A DNA stretch of 64,000 bases, taken from Breoghania sp. (GTDB lineage: Bacteria > Pseudomonadota > Alphaproteobacteria > Rhizobiales > Stappiaceae). Where the stretch lies: NCBI RefSeq assembly GCF_030066895.1, contig NZ_JASJAV010000005.1, positions 1 to 64,000 on the forward strand, read 5' to 3'. A program made the position numbers and the translations under genes. Below the pieces are notes generated by a model, which searched no databases, was not told the DNA's origin, and saw only the letters and a program-made list of their open reading frames with translations. Shown here one piece after another: positions 31,413 through 41,885 of the stretch (position 1 is its first letter; every line of letters begins with the position of its first letter).

Positions 31413-32531
31413 CTACTCCGCCGCCTGATCCTCACGGCTCAGATGGACGATGCGGCGGAGTGTTTCGGGGATCGGCTGCTCGGAGCCCACGCGGGTGATA
31501 CGGATGCGTTTCACGCGGCGTGGGTCGGCGTCGGTCACTTCGAATTCGAGGCCCGACAGCAATTCCGTGGAGATCAGCTCGCCGCGTACCGGCACGCGGC
31601 CGACGATCGTGAACAGCAAACCGCCCAGCGTGTCGATTTCCTCCGACAAGGCGCTCACGTCGAAGCCCTCGCCGAGTTCGACCGCCAGATCCTCGACGGT
31701 GACGCGGGCATCGGCGATCCAAGCGTCATTGCCCTGGTGCACCAGCATCGGCTCGTCGTCCTCGTCGTGCTCATCCTCGATGTCGCCGACGACCGTCTCG
31801 ACCAGATCTTCCAGCGAGACCAGCCCGTCCGTGCCGCCATATTCGTCGATGACCAGCGCCATCTGAACGCGGGAGGCCTGCATCTGGGCCATCAGATCGG
31901 CCGCGCGCATCGACGGCGGCACGAAGAGAACCGGGCGGATGATGCCAAGCTCGCAGAGCGGACGGGAGAGATCGAGGTAGCAGGGATTGAAACTGCTCGT
32001 CGTTTCGGCGCCGTCTGCCTCATTGGCCGGAGTGTCGCCGGATGCCTCGCCCTCGCCGCTGCGCGGCAGGCTGACCATCGCATCGGTGAAGAAGGACAGC
32101 AGATCCTTGATGTGGACCATGCCGCGCGGATCATCGAGCGTGTCGTGATAGACGGGCATGCGCGAATGACCGGAGGTGCGGAATTCCTCCATCAACACAC
32201 CGAGCGTGATGTTCTCTTCCACCGAGTCGATATCGGCGTGCGGCACCATCACGTCGTCCACGCGCACTTCGCGCAGACGCAGGATGTTGCCCAGAAGCAC
32301 GCGCTCTTCCGGTGAAAAGGTGGCATCACCGTAATCGGCGGCCAGAACATGTTCAAGGTTTTCCCGCAAGGAACCGCTGCGCCGCAGCACGAGCTGGCTG
32401 ACCAGCCGCGATAACCAAGGGCGGGAGTCGCGCTCGGCATCCGCCTCATTCGGGGAGGCCGGCGCGGTGGAACTTTGGCCCGGTTCTTCGGGCGAAGAAG
32501 GCTCGGGAGAAGGACACTCAGGCAATGTCAT
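31413..32531 (-). CDS. Hemolysin C/CorC-type protein with CBS pair
   Basis: This cytoplasmic protein of the TlyC/CorC family is linked in other bacteria to magnesium/cobalt export or envelope integrity. The 372 residues start with a proline/serine/glutamate-rich leader. Then come the family segment LLGNILRLREVRVDDVMVPHADIDSVEE, a CBS pair (TSGHSRMPVYHDTLDDPRGMVHIKDLLSFF and VIDEYGGTDGLVSLEDLVETVVGDIEDEHD) and the CorC_HlyC C-terminal domain (DTLGGLLFTIVGRVPVRGE). There are no N-terminal membrane spans. A stretch of about 35 residues (SLPRSGEGEASGDTPANE...) inside the CBS region is an insertion compared with short homologues. It follows ybeY, as in relatives. Confidence 0.88.
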   Translation of the reverse strand: MTLPECPSPEPSSPEEPGQSSTAPASPNEADAERDSRPWLSRLVSQLVLRRSGSLRENLEHVLAADYGDATFSPEERVLLGNILRLREVRVDDVMVPHADIDSVEENITLGVLMEEFRTSGHSRMPVYHDTLDDPRGMVHIKDLLSFFTDAMVSLPRSGEGEASGDTPANEADGAETTSSFNPCYLDLSRPLCELGIIRPVLFVPPSMRAADLMAQMQASRVQMALVIDEYGGTDGLVSLEDLVETVVGDIEDEHDEDDEPMLVHQGNDAWIADARVTVEDLAVELGEGFDVSALSEEIDTLGGLLFTIVGRVPVRGELISTELLSGLEFEVTDADPRRVKRIRITRVGSEQPIPETLRRIVHLSREDQAAE

Positions 32532-32574
32532 CGTCTCGTTCAGTCCCGCCAGGGGGATCGGGATTGTCCTACGT

Positions 32575-33090
32575 TTACGGATCTATCCGGTAGGGGTCGG
32601 CTATGCCGAGGCTTGCCAGAATCCGCGTTTCAAGGCCTTCCATTATTACGGCCTCTTCGTCAATTTGGTGATCATACCCGAAAAGGTGAAGGATTCCGTG
32701 TATAATTAAGTGAACGAGTTGTTCATCGAACCCTCGCCCAGAGGCCTTCGCCTCGCGCATCACCGTTTCGCGCGCCAGAACGATATCTCCCAAAAGAGGC
32801 CCGAAAACAGGGCCTTCCTCGTCCCCACCAGGGAAGGAGAGCACGTTCGTCGGCTTGTCCTTGTTCCGATAATCACGGTTCAGAATTTGAACCGCTGCGT
32901 CATCGGAAAAGACCAGGCTCAATTCGGATCCAGGAAAATAGCGCAAATCCGCCTCGCACCTCGCTGCGGCAAAGGCGCGCGCAGCCAGCGGCGCAAGGAT
33001 CGCCTCGTCCGGCCAGCCATCCACATTGCTCGTCAGATCGATCTCGATGTCGTCGGATAGACCGGCATCGACGCCGCTCACCTCAATCAC
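32575..33090 (-). CDS. ybeY: Endoribonuclease YbeY
   Basis: YbeY is a zinc-dependent endoribonuclease involved in 16S rRNA maturation and 70S quality control. The zinc-binding signature HGILHLFGYDH is complete near the C-terminus. Upstream are SLVFSDDAAVQILNRDYRNKDKPTNVLSFPGG and LGDIVLARETV. I place the start at GTG 33090 (VIEVSGVDAGLSDD), which has GAGG ten bases upstream and gives 171 residues, near family length. GTG 33159 or ATG 33168 in the same frame would overlap the end of phoH and are possible. It lies between phoH and corC, the standard order. Confidence 0.92.
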   Translation of the reverse strand: MIEVSGVDAGLSDDIEIDLTSNVDGWPDEAILAPLAARAFAAARCEADLRYFPGSELSLVFSDDAAVQILNRDYRNKDKPTNVLSFPGGDEEGPVFGPLLGDIVLARETVMREAKASGRGFDEQLVHLIIHGILHLFGYDHQIDEEAVIMEGLETRILASLGIADPYRIDP

Positions 33091-33142
33091 GTCGTTCAAG
33101 CCTCGGTTTTCGGCCCCGTCGGGCGCAATATCGGAAAAGTTG

Positions 33143-34228
33143 TCATGCTCTGGGCACACGCGGCGCATTCTCCGCCGCGGCCTCGTGGGCAGCCGCGCCC
33201 GCCTTGTCATAGGCCGCGACAATGCGCGCGACCAGTTCGTGGCGCACCACGTCGCGCTCGGTAAAGCGCACGCGGGCGATGCCTTCCACGCCGTCGAGCA
33301 CGTCGAGCGCCTCGCGCAGGCCCGAGATCACGCCGCGCAGCAAGTCGACCTGGCTGAGATCGCCAGTGACGATCATCTTGGCGTTGTCGCCAAGCCGGGT
33401 CAGGAACATCTTCATCTGCATGGCGGTGGTGTTCTGCGCCTCGTCGAGGATCACCACGGCATTCGACAACGTGCGGCCACGCATGAAGGCCAGCGGCGCC
33501 ACCTCGATGACGCCCGAGATCATGCCGCGCTCCACCTTTTCGCCCGGCATCATCTCGTAAAGCGCGTCATAGAGCGGACGAAAGTACGGATCGACCTTTT
33601 CCTTGATGTCGCCGGGCAGAAAGCCGAGCCGCTCGCCCGCCTCCACCGCCGGCCGCGAAAGAATCACCCGGTCGATCTCGCCGCGCTCCAGAAGAGCGGC
33701 GGCATAGGCCACGGCGAGAAAGGTCTTGCCGGTGCCGGCCGGACCGATGCCGAAGATCAGATCGGCGCGGTCCATCGCCCGGATATAGGCGTCCTGCGCC
33801 GGGGTGCGCGCGACGATGGTCTTGAGCTTGGTGGAAATCTGGGCAAACGCCAGACGCGAACGCGGCTCGAGCGTGGGCAGCGCGAGCTGACCGGCTTCGG
33901 CGGACGCCATGCGGATCGCGCCCTCCACGTCGCCGGGATGCAGTTCGTGGCCCTGCTGCAGGCGCTGATAGAGAGCTTCCAGCGCAAGACAGGCCTGATC
34001 GCAACCATCGTGAGAGCCCTTGATGGTCACCTGATTGCCTCGTCCGATCGCCTCGATGCCGAGACGGCGCTCGATCAGCGCCAGGTTCTGATCGAACTGA
34101 CCGAACAGATCGCCGATCAACCGGTTGTCATCGAAGGCGATGACCATATGGGTCATGTCGGAAGCGGGAACCATCTCGTCGGTACCCTGCCTGTTTTGCA
34201 CGTCCTTATCGCGGATTTCCGCCGTCAA
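33143..34228 (-). CDS. phoH: PhoH-like ATPase
   Basis: This is a P-loop ATPase of the PhoH/YbeZ family, usually encoded with YbeY and thought to act in RNA metabolism. The 361-residue protein contains Walker [39 protein letters not shown] and Walker [12 protein letters not shown], with [12 protein letters not shown] downstream. The likely start is the TTG at 34228 that overlaps the miaB stop in TTGA; ATG 34174 is the next in-frame option. The chain miaB-phoH-ybeY is tightly packed and probably one transcript. Confidence 0.93.
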   Translation of the reverse strand: MTAEIRDKDVQNRQGTDEMVPASDMTHMVIAFDDNRLIGDLFGQFDQNLALIERRLGIEAIGRGNQVTIKGSHDGCDQACLALEALYQRLQQGHELHPGDVEGAIRMASAEAGQLALPTLEPRSRLAFAQISTKLKTIVARTPAQDAYIRAMDRADLIFGIGPAGTGKTFLAVAYAAALLERGEIDRVILSRPAVEAGERLGFLPGDIKEKVDPYFRPLYDALYEMMPGEKVERGMISGVIEVAPLAFMRGRTLSNAVVILDEAQNTTAMQMKMFLTRLGDNAKMIVTGDLSQVDLLRGVISGLREALDVLDGVEGIARVRFTERDVVRHELVARIVAAYDKAGAAAHEAAAENAPRVPRA

Positions 34229-35700
34229 GCTACGCCTCCCACATCGGCCACCGCGCGACCTCGTTCCTGTGTAGGCTCTCCCGATGAGGCCATCATTGCA
34301 CTTTTGTCAAGCAGACGGCTGACCAGGCTGTTGGGGCCGACATCATCGATCACCACGCGCCGGATCTCGCCCAGAAGCTCGGCCGGGGCATCCACATGCA
34401 CCGCCTGCAGCCAGGGCGAGCGGCCGCCGAGCTGACCTTCGAAACGGCCGGGCTTTTCGAACAGGACGTCCATCTGCGTGCCGCGCTTGGAGGCGTTGAA
34501 GGCGCGCTGCTGGTCGGCGAGCACCGCCTGAAGACGGGCAAGCCGCTCCGACTTCACCTCTTCGGCCACCTGCTCGTCGAGATTTGCGCCGGGCGTGCCG
34601 GGGCGCGGGCTGTACTTGAAGGAGAAGGCGGAGGCGTAGCCAACCTCTTCGACCAGATCGAGGGTCGACTGGAAATCGGCCTCCGTCTCGCCGGGAAAGC
34701 CGACGATAAAATCGCCCGACAGCGCGATATCGCGGCGCGCGGCGCGGATGCGCTCCACCAGGCGGACATATTCCTCGCCGGTGTGCTTGCGGTTCATCAA
34801 CCCCAGAATGCGGTCGGAGCCAGCCTGCACCGGAAGGTGCAGATAGGGCATCAATTCGCTGAGATCGCGATGGGCAGCGAGCAGTTCGTCATCCATGTCG
34901 CGGGGATGGCTGGTCGTGTAGCGCAGCCGGTCGAGACCGGGGATTTCGGCAAGCTCGAACAGGAGGCGTCCGAGCCCCCAGTCGCCGCCGTCCGGCCCCG
35001 TGCCGTGATAGGCGTTAACGTTCTGGCCGAGTAACATCACCTCGCGCACACCCGCATCCGCCAGCCGACGCGCCTCGTCGAGTACCTGGGAAACGGGGCG
35101 CGAGATCTCCGCGCCGCGCGTATAGGGCACTACGCAGAAGGTGCAGAACTTGTCGCAACCTTCCTGCACGGTGAGGAACGACGTCACGCCGCGCTTGCGC
35201 GTTGCGGCCTCGGCGGGCAGGGCCTCGAACTTGTCCTCGGCGGGAAAGTCCGTCTCCACCACGCACGCACCGTTATTGGCGCGTTTCAGAAGTTCCGGCA
35301 GGCGGTGATAGCTCTGCGGGCCGAAGACCAGATCCACGGCGGGCGCGCGATGAATGATCTCCTCACCCTCGGCCTGCGCGACGCACCCGGCAACCGCCAG
35401 CGTCATCGGCCGGTCTGAACCGGCGCGCACATCCTTCACCTTGCAGATGCGGCCGATCTCCGAATAGACTTTTTCCGCCGCCTTTTCACGGATGTGGCAG
35501 GTATTAAGGATGACGAGATCCGCCTCGTCGAGATTTTCCGTGGTGCGGTAACCGACAGGCGCCAGCGCATCCGTCATGCGATCGGAATCGTAGACGTTCA
35601 TCTGGCAGCCATAGGTCCGCACGAAGACTTTCTTTGCTTCGCTCATAGAAGTCGGAACCGGGGCTGTTGGGACTGTATGTTCAAAACGGCGGATCGCCAT
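34225..35700 (-). CDS. miaB: tRNA-2-methylthio-N6-isopentenyladenosine37 synthase
   Basis: MiaB is a radical-SAM methylthiotransferase for A37 of tRNAs. The 491-residue protein has the N-terminal UPF0004 domain with cysteines in [31 protein letters not shown] and [13 protein letters not shown]. The radical-SAM motif is CxxxCxxC in [25 protein letters not shown]-terminal TRAM domain follows. The start is chosen at ATG 35700 because GAGGGG precedes it; ATG 35646 ([13 protein letters not shown]) is the alternative. Confidence 0.95.
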   Translation of the reverse strand: MAIRRFEHTVPTAPVPTSMSEAKKVFVRTYGCQMNVYDSDRMTDALAPVGYRTTENLDEADLVILNTCHIREKAAEKVYSEIGRICKVKDVRAGSDRPMTLAVAGCVAQAEGEEIIHRAPAVDLVFGPQSYHRLPELLKRANNGACVVETDFPAEDKFEALPAEAATRKRGVTSFLTVQEGCDKFCTFCVVPYTRGAEISRPVSQVLDEARRLADAGVREVMLLGQNVNAYHGTGPDGGDWGLGRLLFELAEIPGLDRLRYTTSHPRDMDDELLAAHRDLSELMPYLHLPVQAGSDRILGLMNRKHTGEEYVRLVERIRAARRDIALSGDFIVGFPGETEADFQSTLDLVEEVGYASAFSFKYSPRPGTPGANLDEQVAEEVKSERLARLQAVLADQQRAFNASKRGTQMDVLFEKPGRFEGQLGGRSPWLQAVHVDAPAELLGEIRRVVIDDVGPNSLVSRLLDKSAMMASSGEPTQERGRAVADVGGVA

Positions 35701-35854
35701 GCGCCCGCCCCTCAATCGCTGTCACTCACTCACTATCGGCGAGATTTCAGGCTCTTTTGTGGAGAGCGCAGACTGCCGGCGGCTTTCTTTCACCCCAGCA
35801 CTATCGGTTTTTGTCGCAGTTGAGAATAGGCGCTTATTGCGACGCGGCAACGAT

Positions 35855-36697
35855 TCACCCGCGATCCTCGTTTTCCCCGGCCGTCGAGGATTCCGCGCTG
35901 CGGTCGCGATGGCCGAACAGGGTGTCGGTGACCGCCGTGCGCACCGCCTCTTCCAGTTGCCGGGCAAGCGCCTTGCGATCGGAGCCCGGAGCAACGGCGA
36001 CCGGCTCTCCCCAGATCACCTCCACATCGACGGCTCCTTTCTTCAGGAGACGCCACAGATGGGGGGCGAGGTCCATGTCGCCATACCAGGCGATGAGCGG
36101 GCGGGTGCGCTGGTCGAGAAGCAGTCCCTGAAGCCGGGTGTAGACGATGGCAAGCGGCTGCACCCACACAGTCGCCCCGCTGTTTCCGTCTCCGGCCAAC
36201 GCGGCCTGCGCGGCGCCGATCAGCGCGGTGCGAAAGGGCAGGACGGTAGCAGCATCGGATGAGGTGCCTTCGGCAAACAGCACCATGGCGTCGCCGTCGG
36301 TCATGCGGCGGGCGATTTCGGACATGGTGCGGCCAGTCGCGGAGCGGCGCTGACGGTCGACGAAGACGGAGCGCTGCAGGCGCGCGAAGATGCCGAAGAT
36401 CGGCCAGGTCGCCACTTCCGACTTGGCGACGAAGGACAGCGGCACGCGCGAGCCCAGCACAGGAATGTCGAGCCAGGACATGTGATTGGAGGTCAGCAAC
36501 AACGACCGCTCGCGCGCCATGCGGCCGCGCTCGATCACCCGCACGCCCAGAAGCCGACAGACGATGCGGTGGAAGAGCACCGGCACGGTGCGCCGGATCC
36601 CCCATTCGAAACGAACCGCAAGCCATTGAACGGGAAGCAGAATCAGGGTAACGACCGTCAAAACGGCAATCGCCAGGCTGGCGCGCAGGACGGGCAT
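35855..36697 (-). CDS. 1-acyl-sn-glycerol-3-phosphate acyltransferase (PlsC family)
   Basis: This is a membrane-associated acyltransferase converting lysophosphatidate to phosphatidate, or a related lysolipid acyltransferase. The 280-residue protein has an N-terminal membrane segment (ASLAIAVLTVVTLILLPVQWLA is near residues 5-26), then the catalytic block TSNHMSWLDIPVLG (NHxxxxD, with the usual NH and D), FVDRQRRSATGR and the acyl-acceptor motif VLFAEGTSSD (FxEGT). Start ATG 36697 fits the membrane segment. It stands between miaB and rimI in the same direction with 150-base gaps. Confidence 0.9.
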   Translation of the reverse strand: MPVLRASLAIAVLTVVTLILLPVQWLAVRFEWGIRRTVPVLFHRIVCRLLGVRVIERGRMARERSLLLTSNHMSWLDIPVLGSRVPLSFVAKSEVATWPIFGIFARLQRSVFVDRQRRSATGRTMSEIARRMTDGDAMVLFAEGTSSDAATVLPFRTALIGAAQAALAGDGNSGATVWVQPLAIVYTRLQGLLLDQRTRPLIAWYGDMDLAPHLWRLLKKGAVDVEVIWGEPVAVAPGSDRKALARQLEEAVRTAVTDTLFGHRDRSAESSTAGENEDRG

Positions 36698-36857
36698 GGC
36701 GTCATCTTCTCCTGGAATTCTCGGGCATGGTCTGGAATGAGAGTCGGCACGACGGCAGTCCTGATCTGCCATAGCCGCGCACGTTCAGCGCGTCAAACCG
36801 CAAATCTGCGCGCGCCGATAGATCCGGCGCGGCCGACCGGACCCGATTGCGCCGCGG

Positions 36858-37424
36858 TCACGCGGCCTTGTCGGGCTCCGGCCCGCCATTACGCGTCCCT
36901 TTCCGGGGACGGGGCGGCGGCGTCATCTCGCGGCGCATGATCAGGGCGGTGGCCGGAGTTGCATCCGGTACTGCGCTCTCCGGAGCGGCGTAGTAGCCCT
37001 TGCGCTCGCCCACGACCTTGAACCCCAGCCTTTCATAGAGGGCGCGCGCAACCTCGTTGCCGGATTCTACTTCCAGGAAGATCTTGAGGATGCGGTCGGC
37101 ATAGAGCTTTCGCATGGCCGCTTCCATCAGCTTCTGACCCAGGCCGCGCCCGCGCCAGCGCGGGTGAACGGCGATGGTCAGGATTTCGGCCTCATCGGCA
37201 ACCGCACGCACCAGTACGAACCCGATGGAACGGCGCGAGGCGGTGGGCGCACCGCGCCGGATCACCAGGGCGAAAACGCCAGTACCCGCCATCAGCAAGG
37301 CGATTTCCCCCTCGCTCCATTCACGCAAGAACGACAGACCCTGCAGATCCGCCAGATCGGAAACGTCTTCGCGCTCGGCGTCCTCGATGCGCGGGGGAAG
37401 GAAGGTGAACCAGCCGCCTATCAT
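36858..37424 (-). CDS. rimI: Ribosomal-protein-alanine N-acetyltransferase (GNAT)
   Basis: This is a GNAT acetyltransferase of the RimI type, which acetylates the N-terminal alanine of S18. The 188 residues carry the acetyl-CoA motif VHPRWRGRGLGQKLMEAAM (RxxGxG/A), FLEVESGNEVARALYERLGFKVVGERKGYY and the typical leading segment WSEGEIALLMAGTGVFALV. The ATG overlaps the tsaB stop (ATGA at 37421-37424), so the two are translationally coupled, as is common for tsaB-rimI. Confidence 0.9.
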   Translation of the reverse strand: MIGGWFTFLPPRIEDAEREDVSDLADLQGLSFLREWSEGEIALLMAGTGVFALVIRRGAPTASRRSIGFVLVRAVADEAEILTIAVHPRWRGRGLGQKLMEAAMRKLYADRILKIFLEVESGNEVARALYERLGFKVVGERKGYYAAPESAVPDATPATALIMRREMTPPPRPRKGTRNGGPEPDKAA

Positions 37425-38077
37425 TTGTGCGCGATCCGGAAACGGGTTTGCGGTTTGGCGTCCGGCGGCTTCAGGTAGAGCGGCATGGGTGCGCCTTCCA
37501 GCGCGCTCAGACCGAGCCGGGCCACGGAGGCGATATCAGGCGCAGGTGTTCGATCGACAATCTCGAGTTCAGGGCGAATTTCCGCGATCCGGTCTGCCGC
37601 CGCTCCCACAAGACGGGCGGAAGCTGGCAGGCGTTCGGCAAAGGTCTTCGCCTCGATCGCCTCGGGCTCGCCGACGGGCGCCCCGTCGGGGTCGAAAAGC
37701 TGGGCATAGACCTCGCCGGCACGCGCAGGCAGGGCGACGGCCAGCGGGTTTTCTCCCGCCGTCTTTCGCGCTCCCTCAGCGATCGCGGCAAGCGTCGTCA
37801 CGCCGACCAGTTCCGCCGGCCAGACAACGGCAAAGCCGCGCGCCAGCGACAGCGCCACGCGCAACCCGGTGAAACTTCCCGGGCCGACGGTGACCGCGAT
37901 GCGCTTGAGATCCGCGAAGCCGACACCGGCTTCGGCCATCACTTCGGAAACCATGTCCGCCAGCCGCTCCGCGTGGCCGCGGCCCAGTTCTTCGCTCAGA
38001 GCCGTGAGCGTGCCGTCGTCCTTCAGGACGGCGGTCGAGCAGCGCGACAGCGCAGTATCGAGGGCAAGCAGTGTCAT
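37421..38077 (-). CDS. tsaB: tRNA threonylcarbamoyladenosine biosynthesis protein TsaB
   Basis: TsaB partners TsaD and TsaE in making t6A37 of ANN-decoding tRNAs. The 218-residue protein shows the ASKHA-fold signatures LALDTALSRCSTAVL and RGHAERLADMVSEVM, plus IAVTVGPGSFTGLRVALSLARGFA. Start ATG 38077 gives the expected N-terminus. It is the first gene of the tsaB-rimI pair. Confidence 0.95.
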   Translation of the reverse strand: MTLLALDTALSRCSTAVLKDDGTLTALSEELGRGHAERLADMVSEVMAEAGVGFADLKRIAVTVGPGSFTGLRVALSLARGFAVVWPAELVGVTTLAAIAEGARKTAGENPLAVALPARAGEVYAQLFDPDGAPVGEPEAIEAKTFAERLPASARLVGAAADRIAEIRPELEIVDRTPAPDIASVARLGLSALEGAPMPLYLKPPDAKPQTRFRIAHK

Positions 38078-38435
38078 GGCGCATGCCCTAGCGCCGGGGA
38101 GGCGATCTGTCGAGTGGGGAAATGGGCGAAGTGGTGAAGAACGGGGAAGGACAAAGAAAAGACAGGGGCGCTTTCGCGTCGCTTGTAGCACTGGATTCCG
38201 GATCAGCGCTCGGCTTCCGCCTCACTTGTCCGGGATGAGGAAAGGGGGGCTCTGCGTTGTAAGCACACGCCAACACACCGTGCTGCTCGCACATCAGTCG
38301 CGTCTGCTTACAACTCTCTCCTTGCGCGTCATTCTGGACGGTCTGCGGCAAAGCCGCATGGCCAGATCCGGAACCCATCGCAACAAGCGGCGCGCAAAGC
38401 GCCTCCGTTTCCCCTTCCCGCTCCCCTTGCGAAAA
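38078..38435. repeat. Intergenic region with palindromic repeats, no gene
   Basis: From about 38186 the sequence reads ctggattccggatcagcgct, ending in gtccgggatgagg near 38240, matching the element type seen at 6499-6556. A second unit near 38327-38380 runs from cattctggacggtctgcggc to gccagatccggaac, with the inner palindrome tgcggcaaagccgca. No frame here looks coding. Confidence 0.55.
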
Positions 38436-38990
38436 TCAGACGGCGCGCACTTCGTCCACTTCGGGAATGAAATGCTTCATCAGGTTCTGGATGCCGTGGC
38501 GCAGGGTCGCCGTGGATGACGGGCAGCCCGCACAGGCACCGCGCATGGAGAGATAGACGATCCCGTCCTTGAAGCCGCGGAAGGTGATGTCGCCGCCGTC
38601 CTGGGCAACGGCCGGGCGCACACGCGTCTCCAGCAGTTCCTTGATGGTGGCGACCGTCTCTCCGTCGGTCTCGGAGAAGAACTCCTCCGGGTTTTCGCCT
38701 TGCGAGTCCGCCTTCAGCACGGGCTGGCCCGACATGAAGTGCTCCATGATCGCGCCCAGCACGGCGGGTTTGAGGTGCTGCCACTCGCCGTCGGTCTTGG
38801 TCACGGTGATGAAGTCGTATCCGAAATAGACGCCGGCCACCCCCTCAACCGCAAAGAGCTTTTCCGCCAGAGGGGAATCGTGCGCGCCCTCCGCGTCGCG
38901 GTAGTCGCGGGTTTCCCCGTCAAGCACCACGCGGCCGGGAATGAATTTCAGCGTCGCCGGGTTCGGCGTTGCTTCGGTCTGAATGAACAT
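38436..38990 (-). CDS. Nfu-type Fe-S cluster carrier protein
   Basis: This is an iron-sulfur scaffold/carrier of the NifU/Nfu type. The 184-residue protein starts MFIQTEATPNPATLKFIPGR, the N-terminal Nfu domain typical of alphaproteobacteria and mitochondria. The C-terminal NifU domain (ETRVRPAVAQDGGDITFRGF ... LSMRGACAGCPSSTATL) carries the CxxC pair that holds a 4Fe-4S cluster. It is apparently a single gene. Confidence 0.93.
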   Translation of the reverse strand: MFIQTEATPNPATLKFIPGRVVLDGETRDYRDAEGAHDSPLAEKLFAVEGVAGVYFGYDFITVTKTDGEWQHLKPAVLGAIMEHFMSGQPVLKADSQGENPEEFFSETDGETVATIKELLETRVRPAVAQDGGDITFRGFKDGIVYLSMRGACAGCPSSTATLRHGIQNLMKHFIPEVDEVRAV

Positions 38991-39391
38991 CGTATCTGTC
39001 CCTGGTGTTCGCTGTCGCTGTTCGGCCTGAAGCATGCCTCTGTACGCGAGGATTGGGTCGGGCGGCGAGGCGATGCTGGAAAATGTCGGTTCGATATCGG
39101 CCGGCAATTGCGTGCAGAATCGCGCCGGACCCGTGCAGATTGCAAGGGCTCTGTCCCGGACAAGGCGCCACAGGTCGGCCCCATGCCCTCAAAGCTTGCG
39201 TCCGGAGCCGTTCGCTCCTTCAGCGTGCGCCGTTCAACCTGATTTTGCTTCTGTCTCTTGGTCCGAGTTTCCGGATCGAAGTTCGCAGTGCCGGTCGGTC
39301 CAGTTTTGAATGTTTCTGTTGTAGACGAAATAGGATTCTTGGCAACGCAAACAAGAGGACATTTGACCGCTGTCCCCACCTCGCTGCGCCC
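38991..39391. other. 401-base gap, nothing recognised
   Basis: This lies between the Nfu and Usp genes, both leftward. The longest frames are unsupported by any motif or ribosome site and overlap each other on both strands. It should contain the Nfu promoter, but I could not pick a convincing -35/-10 pair. Confidence 0.4.
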
Positions 39392-39886
39392 TCAGGCGAG
39401 CGTGGTGATATCCTCGTCAGACAGGGGTGTACCGGGTACGATGGTCACGGGAATGGGGAAGAATCCGGCGCTCTTGGAAGCGAAGGAGGAGACCAGCGGG
39501 CCCGGTCCTTCGGAGCTAGTGCCGGCGGCGAGCACCAGGATGGCAATATCCTGATCCTCTTCGATCAGCTTGATGATCTCGCTCGAGAGCGTGCCTTCCA
39601 CGATGACGCTTTCGGGATCGATGCGAGCAACAGCGCGGATCTTTTCCGCCGCGCGCGCCAATGTCGTTTCGGCTTCCTCCATCGCCTCGGCGCGCATGAT
39701 GTTCTCAACGCCGAGCCAATGCTGAAAGTCCGCGAGCGCGATGCAATAGAGCATCACGACTGCGCCGCTGGTGCGCTCAGCGCACACCGCGGCATAGCTC
39801 AAAGCACGGTCGCATTCCGGCGTCTCATCCACGACGACCAGAAACTTGCGGCGGTGGCCTTCCTCGAAACTTCGTCTTTTCACCAT
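39392..39886 (-). CDS. Universal stress protein family
   Basis: This is a single UspA-domain protein, 164 residues. It begins MVKRRSFEEGHRRKFLVVVDETPECDRALSYAAVCA, and contains the alpha/beta core and SVIVEGTLSSEIIKLIEEDQDIAILVLAAG. The classical ATP-binding tail G-x2-G-x9-G(S/T) is not clear here: the region reads GTSSEGPGPLVSSFASKS. The function is unknown beyond a stress-response association. It is a stand-alone gene next to a decayed aromatic gene. Confidence 0.85.
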   Translation of the reverse strand: MVKRRSFEEGHRRKFLVVVDETPECDRALSYAAVCAERTSGAVVMLYCIALADFQHWLGVENIMRAEAMEEAETTLARAAEKIRAVARIDPESVIVEGTLSSEIIKLIEEDQDIAILVLAAGTSSEGPGPLVSSFASKSAGFFPIPVTIVPGTPLSDEDITTLA

Positions 39887-40001
39887 GTCCGCATGCTGCC
39901 ACCCGGCCGGGAAAGCGGCAAGCCTTCGTTTCGCAGCCCGGTCGATTGCCAACCGTACGATTGCAAACAATCGACCGGGCCACGCACGACATCAGTCACT
40001 G

Positions 40002-41885
40002 TCAGGCGGAGGCAGGCAACAGAACGCCCTTGAAGAAGGCGGCCAGCTCCGCATGCACATCAAGCGGCAACACATGGGCGACGTACTGGTCCGGCCGAAC
40101 CACCACGAGGCATCCCCGCTCGCGATCGATGCCGCGCTCGTCGAAAATGTCGCCAGCCTGGAAATCCGGGTAGAACATCTTCTCTTAGTCGGTCAGCGCG
40201 TAGCGTCCCTTCTTCGGCAGCAGGAAGGCGGACATTTCCTCAAGAGCGAGCTCGCGATGTCCCGGCTGGAAGACGGCGCGCACGTCGATGACCGAATCCC
40301 TGTCGGCCCCCTCGGGCGTCACCCTTTTGACCGGAGAGGCGGAAGCGCCTTCCAAGAAGACGCACAGTTCGGCCAGTTTCGGGCCCACCGCCCCGTTGTC
40401 GCCGTCGGCGAAGGTATAGATCCGCCAGCAGCCGTCGACCTCAGCGACATGGCCCAGATGAAGCGGCTTGGCATCCGCCAGCCGGATGACGGGAGCGGAA
40501 TGGAACCGCATGCCGATGGGAAATCCTGTCGCCAGATCCTGATGGTTCGCCTCACCGGTCAGGACGGAGGGGCGATAGCGCGTTGCCGTTCCCGCGGTGA
40601 AGCCGCCGAATTTCAGGAAGTAGTCCTGGAAGACCTGCGGATCGACGCCTTCACCGTCCACATCTCCCTCCTTGCGCGGAGCGGCGGAGAACATCTTCGA
40701 CCATTCGCGGTCGAAGTCGATCAGCTCCTGGGCAACCGACTGACGCTCGGCGGAATAGGTTGAAAGCAGTTCCGGGGCGGCGCGACCGGTCAAAACGTGG
40801 GCGAACTTCCAGCCGAGATTGAACGTGTCCTGCATGGAGACGTTCATGCCCTGGCCCGCCTTGGGCGAATGGGTGTGGCAGACATCGCCCGCGATGAACA
40901 CGCGGTGGGTGCGATGGGCGGCCTCCGCCTCCGGCACGTCGTCGAAGCTGTCGGTGAGCCGCCGGCCGATCTCGTAGACCGACCACCACGCGACCTCCTT
41001 CACCTCCAGCGTATGGGGCGCGAGGATGCGTTGTGCCGCTGCGATCAGATGATCGACGGTGATGTTGCGACTCACCACGCGCTCGTCTTCGGCAAGCTTG
41101 TCCATCTCCACGTAGAGGCGCACCAGATAGCCGCCCTCGCGCGGGATGATCAGAACGTTGCCCTCATTGGCCGAATGGATCGCGGATTTCAGCCGGATAT
41201 CGGGGAAATCGGTGACGTCGAGAACATCCATCACGCCCCAGGCCTGATTGGCCGAATCGCCGACCAATGTGCGCCCAAGCACCTGGCGGACGCCGGAACG
41301 CGCGCCGTCGCAGCCCACGACGTATTTCGCGCGCACCGTCTCTACCTCGCCCGCATGGGTCCCATCAGCGCGTTCCAGCCGCACGGTCACGGGGTATTCC
41401 GTCCCCGTATGCTCGTCGATCTCCAGATCGAGGAAACGGCGCTCGTAGTCGGGCTCAAGCCGGCGCGGCGACTTCCGCATGAAATCCAGATAGCAATCGT
41501 GCACCCGGGCCTGATTGAGGATCACATGGGGAAATTCGGAAAGCCCGTCCTCCACGTCCTGCACCCGGCCATGGCGCACGATGATCTCGCACGTCGTCTC
41601 GTCCGGCTTCCAGAAGGTCGTTTCGTTGACCCAGTAGACCTCGCGCGCAATGCGATCGGCAAAGCCGAAGGCCTCGAACATCTCTATCGTGCGGCAGGCG
41701 ATGCCGTCGGCCTGGCCGAGCTTCAACAGCCCGTCCTTGCGCTCCACGACCCGGGTCTCGATGCCGGGAAAGGCGGAAAGCTGTGCGGCCAGTGTAAGTC
41801 CGGTCGGGCCGCAGCCGATGATCAAGACATTGACGGTTTCCGGCAGAGCATCGCCCTGCGCGCCCGCATCCGGGGCCACGTCCAT
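40002..41885 (-). pseudogene. Aromatic-ring FAD monooxygenase (phenol/3-hydroxybenzoate hydroxylase type), TAA stop
   Basis: This is a flavoprotein hydroxylase of the phenol 2-monooxygenase / 3-hydroxybenzoate 4-monooxygenase family, about 627 codons. ATG 41885 (MDVAPDAG) leads to the FAD fingerprint NVLIIGCGPTGLTLAAQL. DG motif: YVVGCDGARSGVRQ. GD motif: VFIAGDVCHTHSPKAGQGMN. After KKGRYALTD an in-frame TAA at 40185-40187 stands where a tyrosine is expected. The same frame continues EKMFYPDFQAGDIFDERGID, RERGCLVVVRPDQYVAHVLP and ends with TGA at 40002-40004. The lost part is the last ~60 residues of the thioredoxin-like C-terminal domain, which closes the dimer. Directly upstream, the promoter and half of a MarR gene are missing. 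Substrate is inferred. Confidence 0.85.
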